The notes: generated by a model from the letters alone, not told the origin. DNA of 64,000 bases from Nageia nagi (GCA_050084985.1 JBITNC010000001.1:184140001-184204000); one strand, 5' to 3'; positions 50,649-61,680 are shown, counted from the stretch's first letter. Numbers and translations: made by a program.

Positions 50649-51077
50649 ATGTATTTCACCAGAGTAAGCGCCTAATCTTCTTGCCTTTTTTTAGAGATGG
50701 ATAACGTTTGGGTTTTACTACTCTTTTCTTCTCTCAGTGGTTCATACATGTTATGTTTTTTGATAAATGTTTGATATGATTGGGATGGACTATTTTTGTT
50801 TTTACTTTCTTGTGCAGCACCAACTACAACAGCAAATGGGTGCAAATTCATATTTAATGATTGCATTATATGAGTATTTGGAGGTATGCTCCCCTAGAAT
50901 TTTGCTCTAGACCTCTGTTCGTAGATGTTTGAACTTACCAATTTCTCTTGCATAATTATATTCCCATTTCATTTTTTTTTTTGCACTATTATTGCTTATT
51001 GAATCTGTATGTAATTCTGCAAGTTGGTTCATAGCAAGAGGTATAGGAGGATGCTCCTAGCAACCTACAGAAGGTGA
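50649..51077 (+). CDS. Possible tiny three-exon ORF (39 residues), tentative
   Basis: Exon 1 50649-50663 (MYFTR), donor GTAAGC; exon 2 50818-50883 after a pyrimidine-rich TTTTACTTTCTTGTGCAG acceptor, encoding HQLQQQMGANSYLMIALYEY then LE, donor GTATGC; exon 3 51039-51077 (RYRRMLLATYRR, stop). All phases are 0 and both introns are ~150 bp, short but normal for plants. The acceptor of intron 2 (TTCATAGCAAG) is weak. The product would be a small basic peptide. Alternatives are a non-coding spliced leader or the start of a larger gene degraded downstream. I recognise no family. Confidence 0.2.
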
Positions 51078-51099
51078 ATTGGTGATCCAGACAAAAAAT

Positions 51100-51880
51100 T
51101 TCATCACACATCTATGCCGAAATTGGAAGTGACTTCAAATCCGGTACAGAATTCGTATTTAATGTTTGCATTTTTTTTTTTGCTTGGGTATTTTTGGGAT
51201 TCACAAGTTCAAGCTTCGGGGAACTATAAATCAAGAAAATGTAGTTTGGAATTCCCCACCACCATTTAAGAATTTTGAGAATCCATTTGCACTAGAGCCT
51301 GAATTTTCCCATATGAAGACCTAGATCATTGGATATAGCTTGATGTGGTATCCTTGATGTTCAGTGTAAGTCAACTCGAGTTGTTCAAGCTCTCTCACAT
51401 TGAAGTTGAGGTGTAAATCATCCATCCTTGGGATAATTTTCCATTTTTCAACAACCTCTATTTGAGGATACACTACCTGATATTCCCACTCTCACCACTT
51501 GACACAAACAAATCATTTCTTATTTTAATTGGTGGGAAAGCTACCAAAGGCCATGTGACTCTCCTAAACTGGTTTTCAAACATTTTCCACATATCTAAGA
51601 ACTGTTCTATATTTACTCTAAGCATGGAGGAAATGATAAGATTAGATACAACACATCCTTGTATCATAAACTGGAAGTTACTTCCTATGGTTGTAGATCA
51701 GCATCAGTTTATATTTTATTGAATTAAAATCTTTTGTAAACTATCATGCATGTAAATCAACAATTTTCTATTTAGCACGTCTTAGCTTTTTGCATGTGAA
51801 TTTTGGCTGTTTTCAGTCGGTACATCCTTATCATTGTACATTATTTAATCCATGCTAATATATTTATTTTCATTTTACCT
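51100..51880. other. Gene-like flank, no gene assigned
   Basis: Contains an open frame at 51462-51722 (86 codons, includes GGKATKGHVTLLNWFSNIFH) with no recognised motif and no matching repeat in the window. It may be a degraded exon. Confidence 0.25.
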
Positions 51881-51899
51881 TTCTACTTTTGTACTCGTA

Positions 51900-52920
51900 T
51901 TATAAGAAGGGGTTAATCATGTCACCTCTTCTTCCGAAGCTTTGTGCCATCTTAAAATCTTCCAAAAAATTAGTTGTGCTTTCACATATGTTAGATGACC
52001 ATTTCACTACCAAGTAAGAAAATAACAAGAAACAACCAGTGAATTATGGAACTATTTAAATTATTTTGATCCCTGAAATTATTTTGATCCACAAATCATA
52101 AATATTACTCAAAATTTTCATTACGTTTAAACTTCGTATCACAAAATTAGATCGAAATGCACCAAACCTCTACTTGTGGGTTAGGACAATTTCTGTTTAC
52201 CATGATCTAATTAGTAGAAAGATTCAGATATATCATTTTTATGTAGAATACACATTTTAACCGTATTTCACAAATTTATGTGCCCCAAACTTAAGATAAA
52301 GCCGCTACATTGATTTGGCCCTTGAAAGGCAACACCATACACTATGCTTCAGTTCTCATTTCACTAAGCTTACCAAGATCCAAAGAGAATTGATATTATA
52401 CTATCTGCAACTGCACCTGAGAATCACATTACCTTCAAAATTGATTTGATGTCTGTCATTGTGTAGAGTGCCTACCTAAACTCCAAGATTCCACGTCACC
52501 TGGCGGTCCTTCAAACAGAATATTATCTTATTCTCATTTACAGGTTATCTAAACTTGCATTTCTCTTCAAGAAAAACCTCTTCGCAAATGAGCATGGTAA
52601 TGGCCTCTTCCAATGCTGGTGTACCTTGTCTCTTTCTTCAATGAATGCCGTGCTTTATGTTGAACTACAGGCTTATTTTAGGATCTACCTTTCCAACCAA
52701 TCCTGCATCATAAAGATAACTAAGGTTACCATTTTTCCCATTTAAAACATATCCAAAGATTCCAAATTCCACAAAAATTTGGGGTGTATATGCCTTTCTT
52801 CCATGAGCATGAAACACTTTTCCCTTTTTGATACGGAAAACAACCAAGGAGAACATATGTTTCGGATGCATATGTTTCTCATCTACTTGCAATGACTCTA
52901 TGAACTTGTTTGCTGAATCT
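51900..52920 (-). pseudogene. Degraded gene-like module, copy 1
   Basis: Minus frame 52892-52665 reads MQVDEKHMHPKHMFSLVVFR, KAYTPQIFVEFGIFGYVLNG and NGNLSYLYDAGLVGKVDP, and coding-like sequence continues left to about 52560 (ALEEAITMLICEEVFLEEK). The module recurs at 53320-54160 with frameshifts but clear base similarity. Tandemly repeated, intron-bearing modules suggest a duplicated host gene or a low-copy element. I do not recognise the protein. Confidence 0.4.
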
Positions 52921-53319
52921 CGTCTAAAAATTTCTGAAAACGTTTAAGCAAAAGTCATTTGTAATAATGCTATTTGAAAAGTTAACGAGTTTGTAATCTT
53001 CTCCCTGAATTCACTCGAGCTTCTAAATATCTTAAAATTCAAACCCCTAGTACGAAATAAAATTTTTAACCTTAAAACAAGTTATTTTAAATTCTAGAGA
53101 TAATTGATAGTTTCAATTTTTAGCCAAAGAGTTCAAACAAGATTTACGTTAGTAATTTCCCAATTTTGTATTGCAAAACTTTGTATGCGTTTTCTTTGGT
53201 ATTCTATCCAATTTCAATCTATTTCTTCTATAAATTATCTTCACGTCTTTCACATTGCTCCGCTATGATTTAAACATAGGATGAAGTTGAAATGGTGGTC
53301 TTTATAAAAAGTAAGCAGG

Positions 53320-54160
53320 CAAGCGGGTCATTCAGAGAGAATCGTACAACTTCGACCAAACGCCCTTTAACCTACCATGAGAGAGACATTTTTTCTCACA
53401 CCAAGAAAAGGTAAGTAAAACATCGAATAAAAGGTTAGTTATGCTTCCACATAGGTACCTTTCACCACCAAGTAAGAATACATTTGAACTAAATTTCACA
53501 AATATAAGTGCTCCCAAACTCAAGTTATAGCCGCTACATTGATTTACACCATACCTTGTCTATTCTTTTGTCCTTATTTCATTGTGTTAATTGATATTAG
53601 ACTATCTTCATCAGCATCTGAGAATTACGTTGCTAATTTTGTAGTACCAAAGAGTTATCTTTCACTTCTAAATTGATTTGACTCTTGTTGCGTAGAAGGT
53701 ACATCATTTTTGGATGCCTGCCTAAAATCCAAGCCTCTAGGTAACTCTACAGAACTTCGAATGGAATCTGAATTTATTCTCATTTGACAAGTTTGGCTGA
53801 ACTTGCATTTCTCTTCAAGAAAAGCCTCTCACAAATGAATATGATAATGGTCTCTTCCAATCCTGGTCCAACTTGCTTCTTTCTTAAATGAATCTCATAA
53901 TTTATGTTCAGCTATAACATTATTTTAAAATCTACCTTGCCAACCAATCCTGCATCATAAAGACAACCAAGATTACCATTTTTCACGTTTGAAACATACC
54001 CAAATATTCCAAACTCAATGAAAATTTATGGTGTACATTTCCTTCTTTGATATGGAAAACAAACAAGAACATACCTTTTGGATGCCTTTGTTGCTCATAT
54101 ATTTGCGATGACTACATGAGTGTGTTTGTTCATGAATCCTTCATATCTATTGATTAATGA
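53320..54160 (-). pseudogene. Degraded gene-like module, copy 2
   Basis: Matches copy 1 in several blocks: AGCCGCTACATTGATTT (52301 / 53529), ACTTGCATTTCTCTTCAAGA (52553 / 53802) and CCAACCAATCCTGCATCATA (52691 / 53940). The coding-like part (54110-53930 on minus) has frameshifts relative to copy 1. A partial third copy lies at 57340-57650 (GTAGCATTGATTTGGATTTT). Confidence 0.45.
53326..53364 (-). repeat. tRNA-Pro-like head, copy a
   Basis: Minus reads GGGCGTTTGGTCGAAG then TTGTACGATTCTCTCTG, resembling the 5' half of plant tRNA-Pro (GGGCATTTGGTCTAGTGG), followed by a tail ending CCGCTTGCCTGC shared with copy b. Confidence 0.5.
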
Positions 54161-54345
54161 TTTCCCATGAACTATGATTGATGCTCAAAGGTAAACCCAC
54201 ATAGATGTTCAAGTGAGTTATAATTTTCAATTTATGAACAAAAGCTATGCAGTACAAATAGGTGATAATAGGCTACTTTCATACAACTTGATTGTATTTC
54301 AAGCAACAGCTACCAAATACACTAGGGATGATGTCATCCTTTAGC
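54143..54345. repeat. Dispersed ~200 bp repeat, copy 1 of 3
   Basis: Shares GAATCC.TCATAT.., GATGTTCAAGTGAGTTA, TATGCAGT.CA, GGTGA.AATAGGCTA.TTTCAT and ATTTCAAGCAA with 55577-55790. A shorter third copy follows at 55791-55915 (TGGATGTTCAAGCGCG). Confidence 0.75.
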
Positions 54346-55576
54346 AATGTGAACCAACATCTTTCAATGTCTACACCCAAAGACTATTGCATTCTATGTT
54401 GCATAAAAAATTGTCATCTTTCATTCCCATCAATGCATTGGACAATGCCTGCCGATGTGTATGCATAACCCTTTCATTTGTGGATCTTACATTTCTAGAT
54501 CTTCTTGTTTAGGTAGCTCATTGAAGTTACAATGCTAAATGATACAATCCTTTGCTGCCATGTGTTTTGCCTAAATGAAGAACAACATCACCAATATAAC
54601 TAGTTGGTTATTAGTCCATCAGAAAGGAAATGGTTATGCTCAAAACTATGCCTAGAATTGGAAAAACTAAAATTCTTCTATTCATGACCTATATACAACT
54701 TGCAAAGGAGAAGAAGTTATGGGATAAAATGTCTCAAAGAGCATGACCACATATCAAGAAATCTCACCAAGTTCGATTATGATCAAATCGTTAGTTTGCC
54801 AAAAACCAAGCCATAGGGTATACTATTACAATCCATGTCAGAATCTATTTTCAGAAACAATACTTTGTGAAATGAATATTTTACCAATTCAGTAGTTTTT
54901 CAAATAAAGACAAGATTATCAAGGGCATATTTGAAAATTTGGAAACCAAGTGTGGTCTCTGCTACAAACTCTATACGTAGGCATTGGCCTTTACATAGAT
55001 TTTTTAGGATATATACAAAAAAGAGATTGGACTCCCATCTAGAAATTTGGATCCACTTCACTTGGGAATGAGCTTATTGAATTCATGCCAAAGAATCATT
55101 TCTATTTGCTTCTTAAACATCTTGATATGTTTATCTTTTGGTATAAGCCACAATGATTTAAAAAATATGGGGGTCAGTTCTTGGAGATTTCCTATTAATT
55201 GGATATTTTTTTGAAATTTGTACTTCTCATTGCTCCATAGTTTTGGATAATTGATATTCTAATCTAGTTATTTCGTTCCTCCAAGTAATAGCATATGTCT
55301 ACATCGTTACGATTTTATGCACTTTTTTGAATCCCGCTCTTTCTTTCTTAAGATGTTCTATTTGCAATGATGTTCTATAATTGATCATGTTTCTGCGGTG
55401 ATAAATACTAGGAGATAAAGCACTTGATGAATACACGTGAATTGATATGCATGATTGAAAGTGTTGTAGGTTGTTGAATAGCATAACTGTGAATTGAACT
55501 AGATATTTTTACGCTGCTGAATAACATGGGTATGAATTGAACTAGATATTGAATGTTTTGTAGGTTACGTACTACA
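54346..55576. other. No gene seen
   Basis: Moderately AT-rich sequence between copies of the dispersed repeat. No recognised motifs or long frames. Confidence 0.4.
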
Positions 55577-55915
55577 TAAACTTATGAATCCCTCATATCC
55601 ATTGATCACTGGCTTCCCCTACACTATGACTAATTCATGGAGGAAACCTCGCATGGATGTTCAAGTGAGTTAGGATTAAGCAATAAAAATTCTACCTATG
55701 CAGTGCATAAAGGTGAAAATAGGCTAGTTTCATCCAACTGGATTGCATTTCAAGCAAGGAATACCAAATGCACTAGGAATGATGTGTGAAACCAAACCTA
55801 CATGGATGTTCAAGCGCGTTTGAAGATATAAATAAATAGTTTATATCTGTAGTGGATAAAGGGTAATAGGTTAATCTCATCCAAAATGATTGAATTTCAG
55901 AAGATACCACACATT
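55577..55915. repeat. Dispersed ~200 bp repeat, copies 2 and 3
   Basis: Two successive copies of the repeat described at 54143-54345, the second truncated. Confidence 0.7.
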
Positions 55916-56167
55916 CATGATCTAGGACAGAAGATAGAGAAAACAAAAACATTTTCTATGTGAAAATATGCATCAAAGAGGGTGTCTAAGATCAAAGAAT
56001 CCTAATTTAGGACTCCATAGGGTATAGCTGGTTACATGAAGTTTTATGATTGTAGGTAAGATGCATGAACTAAATGTGTATAATATTTTTGGTGAAAATA
56101 TTATTCAAATTTATGTGCCTGTATTTGAATGTGAGCTTCAACGGGAAAGGCAGGCAAGCGGAGTATT

Positions 56168-56200
56168 AAGAGAGAATCATAGGACTTAGACAAAATGCCC
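56168..56200 (-). repeat. tRNA-Pro-like head, copy b
   Basis: Minus reads GGGCATTTTGTCTAAGTCCT then ATGATTCTCTCTT, a tRNA-Pro 5' half with mutations. Flanks on both sides match copy a (TTTTCTTAGTG upstream on minus, CCGCTTGCCTGCC downstream). Confidence 0.5.
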
Positions 56201-56277
56201 TTTTAATTACCATGATATATACGTTTCTTCTCCCACTAAGAAAAGGAAAGCATTGAATGAAAACGAATCAAAACATC

Positions 56278-56350
56278 GGGGCATATTTCGAGTATAGAAC
56301 TCGGGACCTCTCGCACCAAAGCGAGAATCATACCACTAGACGAAATGCCC
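56278..56350 (-). pseudogene. tRNA-Pro (TGG) pseudogene
   Basis: On minus the 73 bases run from GGGCATTTCGTCTAGTGGTA to ATATGCCCC and fit the plant tRNA-Pro cloverleaf: acceptor GGGCATT, D-arm GTCTAGTGG, anticodon stem CTCGC/GCGAG, T-arm CCGAG/CTCGA. The anticodon loop has six bases (TTTGGT) where seven are expected, so a G is missing beside the TGG anticodon. The T-stem has one mismatch and the 3' acceptor strand carries an extra two bases. It is therefore judged non-functional. Confidence 0.75.
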
Positions 56351-56459
56351 TGGATGCAAATTGTTTCTTTATCTCTCAAAATTGGTTAATAAAGAATCGA
56401 CACAAGAAAAAAGAGGAGGACATTTACTAAATTAATATGTTTTTTTTCAAAAGAAAATG

Positions 56460-56516
56460 CAGACAAGTGAATCCGACAATCATTACCACTCATTACAACT
56501 ATAGACCAAACACCCT
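56460..56516 (-). repeat. tRNA-Pro-like head, copy c
   Basis: Minus starts GGGTGTTTGGTCTATAGTTG and ends GGATTCACTTGTCTGC, a diverged version of the same head and tail as copies a and b. Confidence 0.4.
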
Positions 56517-56814
56517 TCTCTGACATAATGAGAAGTAAGCGTATGACAATCAAAAGGGAACACAAGTAGAAGGCCAACACTGCTACTCTTTGAATAGAAT
56601 TGAAGACTAGGAGAAGTAAGCATATCTCAGTAATAAGTATGGGATGGATAATCTTCAAATGCAAGTTAATAATAAAGCTTTTTGCATTGCATCTTTCTGC
56701 ATACGGGCTCATATTATAAGGAGGGATTCATCAATATATTGCTTCTCCTTCTAAAGCTTTCTGTTCTAGGAAAGTTAGTTATACTTCAACACATGCTTGA
56801 GAGACTCGAGAGAC

Positions 56815-57055
56815 AGCTCGAGTGAGTCCGGATTTGAGGTGATGGTGATATTTGATAATGGTCCTTATGAAGAATGAGGGCATTTTTTTCTCATTTTGGC
56901 AAATGAATTCAAGCAAGCTCAACAAGAGAAGCAACAACAACAAAAATCTTCTTTCTCTATGGATGATTTTGAAAATCTAATGGAGTTAGCACTAGGAAGA
57001 GACATGGGTATAAGAAAAGGTAAAAGAATCCACAAAGGCAGAAAAGGAAATTAGA
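56815..57055 (+). pseudogene. Exon-like fragments, Gln/Lys-rich, unidentified
   Basis: One frame gives RDSSSESGFEVMVIFDNGPY then EE and stop (56812-56880). The next gives NEFKQAQQEKQQQQKSSFSM, DDFENLMELALGRDMG and IRKGKRIHKGRKGN then stop (56917-57052). Codon-like texture, a glutamine run and a basic C-terminus suggest a degraded nuclear-protein exon. Family not recognised. Confidence 0.3.
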
Positions 57056-57059
57056 TTTA

Positions 57060-58480
57060 TTCCAGAGCAAAGGGCAAGGGAATTGCAAAATATTGAAGCA
57101 TTGTATATCATGAATCATGACACATTTTATAATCTACACATTTTTTTATGCTATAAACAATAAAAGAGTATACACTTTCATCTTCATAATATTTTTATTA
57201 ATTAAAAATTTTTATCACTTACATCAGTATTTTTTATTTTTATAATGTTGATTAATTGTAATAATGATATGTATGAAAAAATCAATAAAAAATTATATTT
57301 TTTGAAGTGTATTACCAATTCAAACTAAATTCAAGTTTTTTAACTGTACTTCTAACATAGATTAGATGACCATTTAATCACCAAATAAAAAAGAAAAAAA
57401 TATAAAGAATGCATTTTGAAATAATTTAAATTATTTTGAACCTTGAAATCATGGAATGTAGAATTTCTATCTAGTTGATCTGATGAGTTGAAACATTAAT
57501 TCTCCATATAACTCTAACTTCTATGAGTTTTAGATGTATCATATTTTTGAGAAACACACATTTGAACCAAATTTTATTCCCAAACCTCAAGCTGTAGCAT
57601 TGATTTGGATTTTGAGAGGCAACACCATACCTTGTGTTTAATTTTACATACAAAAATTAAAGAGGATTACATAACTATATTACAAGAATCTTTGTTGAAT
57701 CTCAATACTAGAAGTTCGCAAATATGCAAGAGATGGGCCTGACTCTGTTTTGCTGCTTAAATGACAACCTACTGTGTGACTCCATGCGACAGCTGAGACT
57801 CAATAATCACACATCCAAATGAGATAAAGCTTTGAACATAACTTCTTAAGAGTACAAACCTTAGTTTTGTTCCACATGGCTATATGTCTGAACAGAAAGG
57901 CGTAAACGAGACATTGAGGTAGAGTTTGGCATTCATTGTTTGTTTTTTTTCAACAAAAAAAACTACCTCAAATATTAATAGTTTGACATTAATTATTTAT
58001 TTAAGCTGATGGATGAAACACTATACTTGATAGTCAATATTATTGATAAATATCTCTCTAGGGAACTGGTGATGACAAAATATTTATAACTTGTTGAGTT
58101 ACTACTAAATATCTCTCTTTATGTGTAGATACCAATAGTATTCCACTCTGATAGAAGTCCTTAGTTAGAGATGGCCAAATCTTCTAGTCGTGGTTTGTTC
58201 AGCCACAACATCTTGATAACTATTGAATTTTGTGTCAACTTGATTGATTGGTTTTTAGTACAGAAGTATCATAGTCTAGTAGTCCAACAATAATACAAAA
58301 GTAACAAAAAGTCCTCAATCCTTCAGCTCTCCCCAGTCCCACCTTATGCTATATAGTGGAATCCTTCATGTTTGCCATTGACTTTATTTTATATATCTTA
58401 GGAGATTTATGCCTCTTCCTTTTCCTAGTAATAAATTAAATATGACAGAAGCCCTTATCCTCACCCACATGATATTTAAT
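57060..58480. other. Spacer with a partial third copy of the gene-like module
   Basis: 57340-57650 repeats words of the modules at 51900 and 53320 (TAGATGACCATTT, CACCATACCTTG). The rest shows no gene. Confidence 0.4.
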
Positions 58481-58634
58481 GCTCACTCTGTCTAAGTTTA
58501 ATTGTTTAAATATTTAAATAGTAGTTAGATTATCTAACCATTAGTTATCAAAGCATCACTTTTTTATGATTTTAATACACGTTTATTCATCATTTTATTT
58601 TTTGGAAATAATATTTTTTATTAATTTTTTAATG

Positions 58635-59190
58635 TATATATATATTTTTTATATAATATATTTTTATTGGTTTTTAATTATTTAAAATCTATTGTAAATT
58701 ATTTATTTTATTACATTTTTAAAATAATATTTTAAAAGATGATAAAATTTGAAACATTTAAATTTTGAACAAATAATAATAAATAAGATAAACAAGATAC
58801 AATTTCATAATACATAAATAATAAAAATAAGATAATAAAGATAACAAATAAATCATATTTTAAATTATCAATTTAGAATGATAATAAATATTCATACATT
58901 ATTTTTTAAAACTTGTAATTTTAATTTTAAATATATATCTTCTCATTGGTTCTTAGTAATTAATTTTTTTTGTATATTATCTACTTTATTATATTTTCTA
59001 AAATAATATTTTAAAAGATAATAAATTTTGAAACATTTAAATTTTGAACAAATCATAATAAATAAATAAGATACAATTCATATTTAATAAAAAATAACAA
59101 ATAAATCTATTTTAAATTATCAATTTAGAATGATAATAAATATTCACACATTATTTTTTAAAACTTGTAATTTTATTTTTAAATATTTGT
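58635..59190. repeat. AT-rich tandem duplication, 252 bp period
   Basis: Two successive copies share AAATAATATTTTAAAAGAT, TTTGAAACATTTAAATTTTG, ATTATCAATTTAGAATGATA and TTTTTTAAAACTTGTAATTT at a spacing of 252 bases (for example 58871 and 59123). Confidence 0.88.
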
Positions 59191-59514
59191 ATATATGTTA
59201 GATTTAAGTTAAAACTTATTTTATGGATAAGCTAATTCTACATAAAATTATGAATATAATTAAAATTTCATTTTTTTAAATAGTGTTTTATTTTTCTATC
59301 AAGTGAAAAAAGTTAAATTTCAAATCTTAATTTTTACATAAATTTATTATACATTTGTTACTTATGTATGATTATTATTACAATATTAAAGATAAGATCA
59401 TTGTTTTAGTTGATTATCTTTATAAAGCATTAATTCTTTTTTTAAATAGTAAAATGGTAATGAATTTGAATTTATGTAATATCTTAACAAAAGATTTTAA
59501 AGTGGTTAATTTTA

Positions 59515-60070
59515 GGGAAGAAGGGGGGGTGAAGGGAAAGAAAGGGTAAGGGATGAGGGAGAGAGGGTGTGAGAGGAAGAGGAAGTGGAAGATGGCAGGG
59601 AGAGAGAGTGGAGGGGAATGGGTAGGAGAGAGAGTGGGGCAAAAGGAGAGGCGATAAGAGGGGAGGCAAATAAAGGGAGGTAATGAGGGAGAGGGAGATA
59701 GGAGGAGAAAGAGAGAGAGAGAGTGGGGGAGAGGGGAGGAGTGAAGGAGAGAGCTGATAAGAGGGAGAGGTAAAGAAAGGGAGATGAGGGAGGAAGAGAA
59801 ACGACAAGGGGGAGGGAAACATGGGGGAGGAGGAAGGTGGTGAGGGGAGGGGGAGAAGGATGTAAGTAGGGAGAGTGGGGGATAAGAAGAGGATAGAGGG
59901 AAGGGTAAAGGCAAGTGAAAAGGGAGGTGGAGAATGTAAGAGAAGGGAGAGGAAGAGGGGCAACGAGGTAAGAGAGCAAAGTGAGGATATGGGGATAGGG
60001 AGATAGAGGGAGAGTGGAGGGGGTGAGAAGAGTGTGGAGAGGAAGAGAGAGGAAAAGTGGAGGGGGTGGT
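59515..60070 (+). repeat. Polypurine (GGGAGA-type) tract, ~550 bp
   Basis: The plus strand is almost entirely G and A, with irregular GGGAGAG, GAGGAAG and GGGG words. The Leu/Ser/Pro frames on minus are artefacts of this composition. It ends directly at the copia LTR starting at 60077. Such tracts can adopt triplex or quadruplex forms. Confidence 0.93.
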
Positions 60071-60076
60071 ATGGGA

Positions 60077-60529
60077 TGAAAAAATTAACCCTTTCTTAAT
60101 TAACTTCTACTCTACCAAGATCTCAAGAAGGCACTTTCAACATCAACATAATAGCATAATAACTAAATCTAATCATACAAATAACATAAGATATAAAATG
60201 CTTCTTCCCTCCTTGGAAGTACATCCACTAACTAAGATTTTATTCTCAAAAACCTCTCTTACAAAATGTTTTCTCTCTCACACACTCTAAACCTATAGCA
60301 AAGCTTTCATTACAATTGTGTAACTAAGAAAGGGAGGGTTCTTCTCTTTTTATAAGAAAAAACCCACTCTATAATTAATCATTTTTCTATTTTTAATCTT
60401 ATACCTATTTTTAATGCTTCTCCTATTTTTATTTTTTTAATACTTTAAAATATCTAATGATACTTTAAGTATTAAGTGAATTTACATTAAGAAGAAATAT
60501 TACTCAATATTACATTACAAATTTTAACA
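60077..60529 (-). repeat. Copia-type 3' LTR, minus orientation
   Basis: On minus it runs from TGTTAAAATTTG to GGGTTAATTTTTTCA, 453 bp, with proper TG/CA ends. The purine tract on minus directly upstream (TTAAGGGAGAG, 60530-60540) identifies it as a 3' LTR. Its terminal part is repeated in opposite orientation at about 60650-60813. Confidence 0.75.
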
Positions 60530-60540
60530 CTCTCCCTTAA
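60530..60540 (-). other. Polypurine tract of the 60077-60529 LTR
   Basis: Minus reads TTAAGGGAGAG immediately before TGTTAAAATTTG. Confidence 0.7.
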
Positions 60541-60649
60541 TGTAATATTAAGATAGAGCATAGAGAGAAGAAAAAAGAGTAAGAGAGAGTTCTCCTCTGA
60601 AGAGATACAAGCAAAGATAAGAATATTTACATTATTAAAAAATAAGTAA

Positions 60650-60813
60650 GATCTTAGTTAATAAATGTACTCTCAAGGAGAGAAGAACCATTTTATATCT
60701 TATGTTATTTGTGTGATTGGATTTAATTATTATGCTATTGTGTTGATATTGAAAGTACCTTCTTGAGATCTTGATAGAGTACAAGTTAATTCAGAAAGGG
60801 TTAATTTTTTTAA
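60650..60813 (+). repeat. Copia-type 5' LTR fragment, plus orientation
   Basis: Reverse-complement match to 60080-60240 (GATATTGAAAGTACCTTCTT then GAGATCTTGATAGAGTACAA), followed directly by a primer-binding site. The front part of the LTR is missing. Together with 60077-60529 it forms a head-to-head LTR pair. Confidence 0.75.
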
Positions 60814-60814
60814 A

Positions 60815-60826
60815 TGGTATCAGAGC
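60815..60826 (+). other. Initiator-Met primer-binding site
   Basis: TGGTATCAGAGC on plus, exact copia PBS, just after the LTR fragment. No gag follows; the downstream sequence is AT-rich. Confidence 0.9.
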
Positions 60827-60829
60827 TTT

Positions 60830-61410
60830 TCTTGGAGGCTTCTCTTCAACATCCGTGAAGGTCTATTCTTTCTCTTTATCCATCTACTTTGTTGAGGTTA
60901 AAGGGTTTGAAGGTATAATCTTCTACCTCTTCTTTGTTAAATTTTACTTTTATTACTAACATTTTTTGGTTCCATGAGGATGAGGTTAAGGATAATAAAA
61001 TTTGATTAAAGTAGATAATATATCATTATACTAATATGTTAGTTTACTTTATGTTATTGTTATGCATTATTTTAATTTATCAGTTACAATTTTTTATATG
61101 AAATTTCTTAATATGTAGCAATAATATGTTTTAAGTAAATTTACTTAAATTTAGCAATAACATGTTATTATAGCTTAAATTTGTAAATTTTTACTTAATG
61201 TAGAACTCGGTAAAATTTTTGCAAATCTTTTTATTTATAATGCTAAAAATAAAATATATTTTTTGTATAGTTTGTACAAAATTATATTTTTATAGTTTAT
61301 TAAACAAACTATTTTTATATATTATTAAAAAAATAGATTTTTTATTTTATATTTCTATTTTTTATATTAAAAAATAGTTTTTATTTTCATATATAAATTT
61401 TTTTTTTATA
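60830..61410. other. AT-rich sequence, no gene seen
   Basis: Rich in ATATTTTTTATA words. The open frame 60771-60959 overlaps the PBS and is not considered coding. Confidence 0.4.
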
Positions 61411-61414
61411 TATA

Positions 61415-61680
61415 TATCATAGCCCTAAGGGGTGCATGGTTGATCGGGGGTGCACATAGCTTGTGGGTTATCCACCCTAAGGGGCACGCACATAGCCTAT
61501 GGGCTGGTCACCCTAAGGGGCATGCATAGCTTATGGGTTGGCTACCCCAAATGGCATCACCTGACGTTAGTCATCCCAAGGGGCCCACACAACCATGGGC
61601 TAGCCACCCTAAAGGGTGCACATAGCCCTAGGATGGCTACCCCAAGGGGCATGCATAGCCATGGGCTAGCCGTTTATGGT
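61415..61680 (+). repeat. GC-richer minisatellite, ~36-42 bp unit
   Basis: About seven degenerate copies of a unit like CACCCTAAGGGGCATGCATA followed by GCCTATGGGCTGGC. The frame across it (61450-61692) encodes a matching ~13-residue repeat (around LATLRGMHSHG), a consequence of the repeat. It is notable for its high GC within a very AT-rich stretch. Confidence 0.85.

Noticed and set aside
56278-56350. Functional tRNA-Pro gene
   Set aside because: Missing anticodon-loop base, mismatch in the T-stem and two extra bases in the acceptor strand.
59420-59979. Three overlapping minus-strand frames of 155-164 codons, Leu/Ser/Pro-rich
   Set aside because: All are translations of the GA-rich tract; composition alone keeps them open and no domain is visible.
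60771-60959. Plus-strand frame of 62 codons
   Set aside because: Overlaps the end of an LTR and its primer-binding site; not a gag and no known motif.
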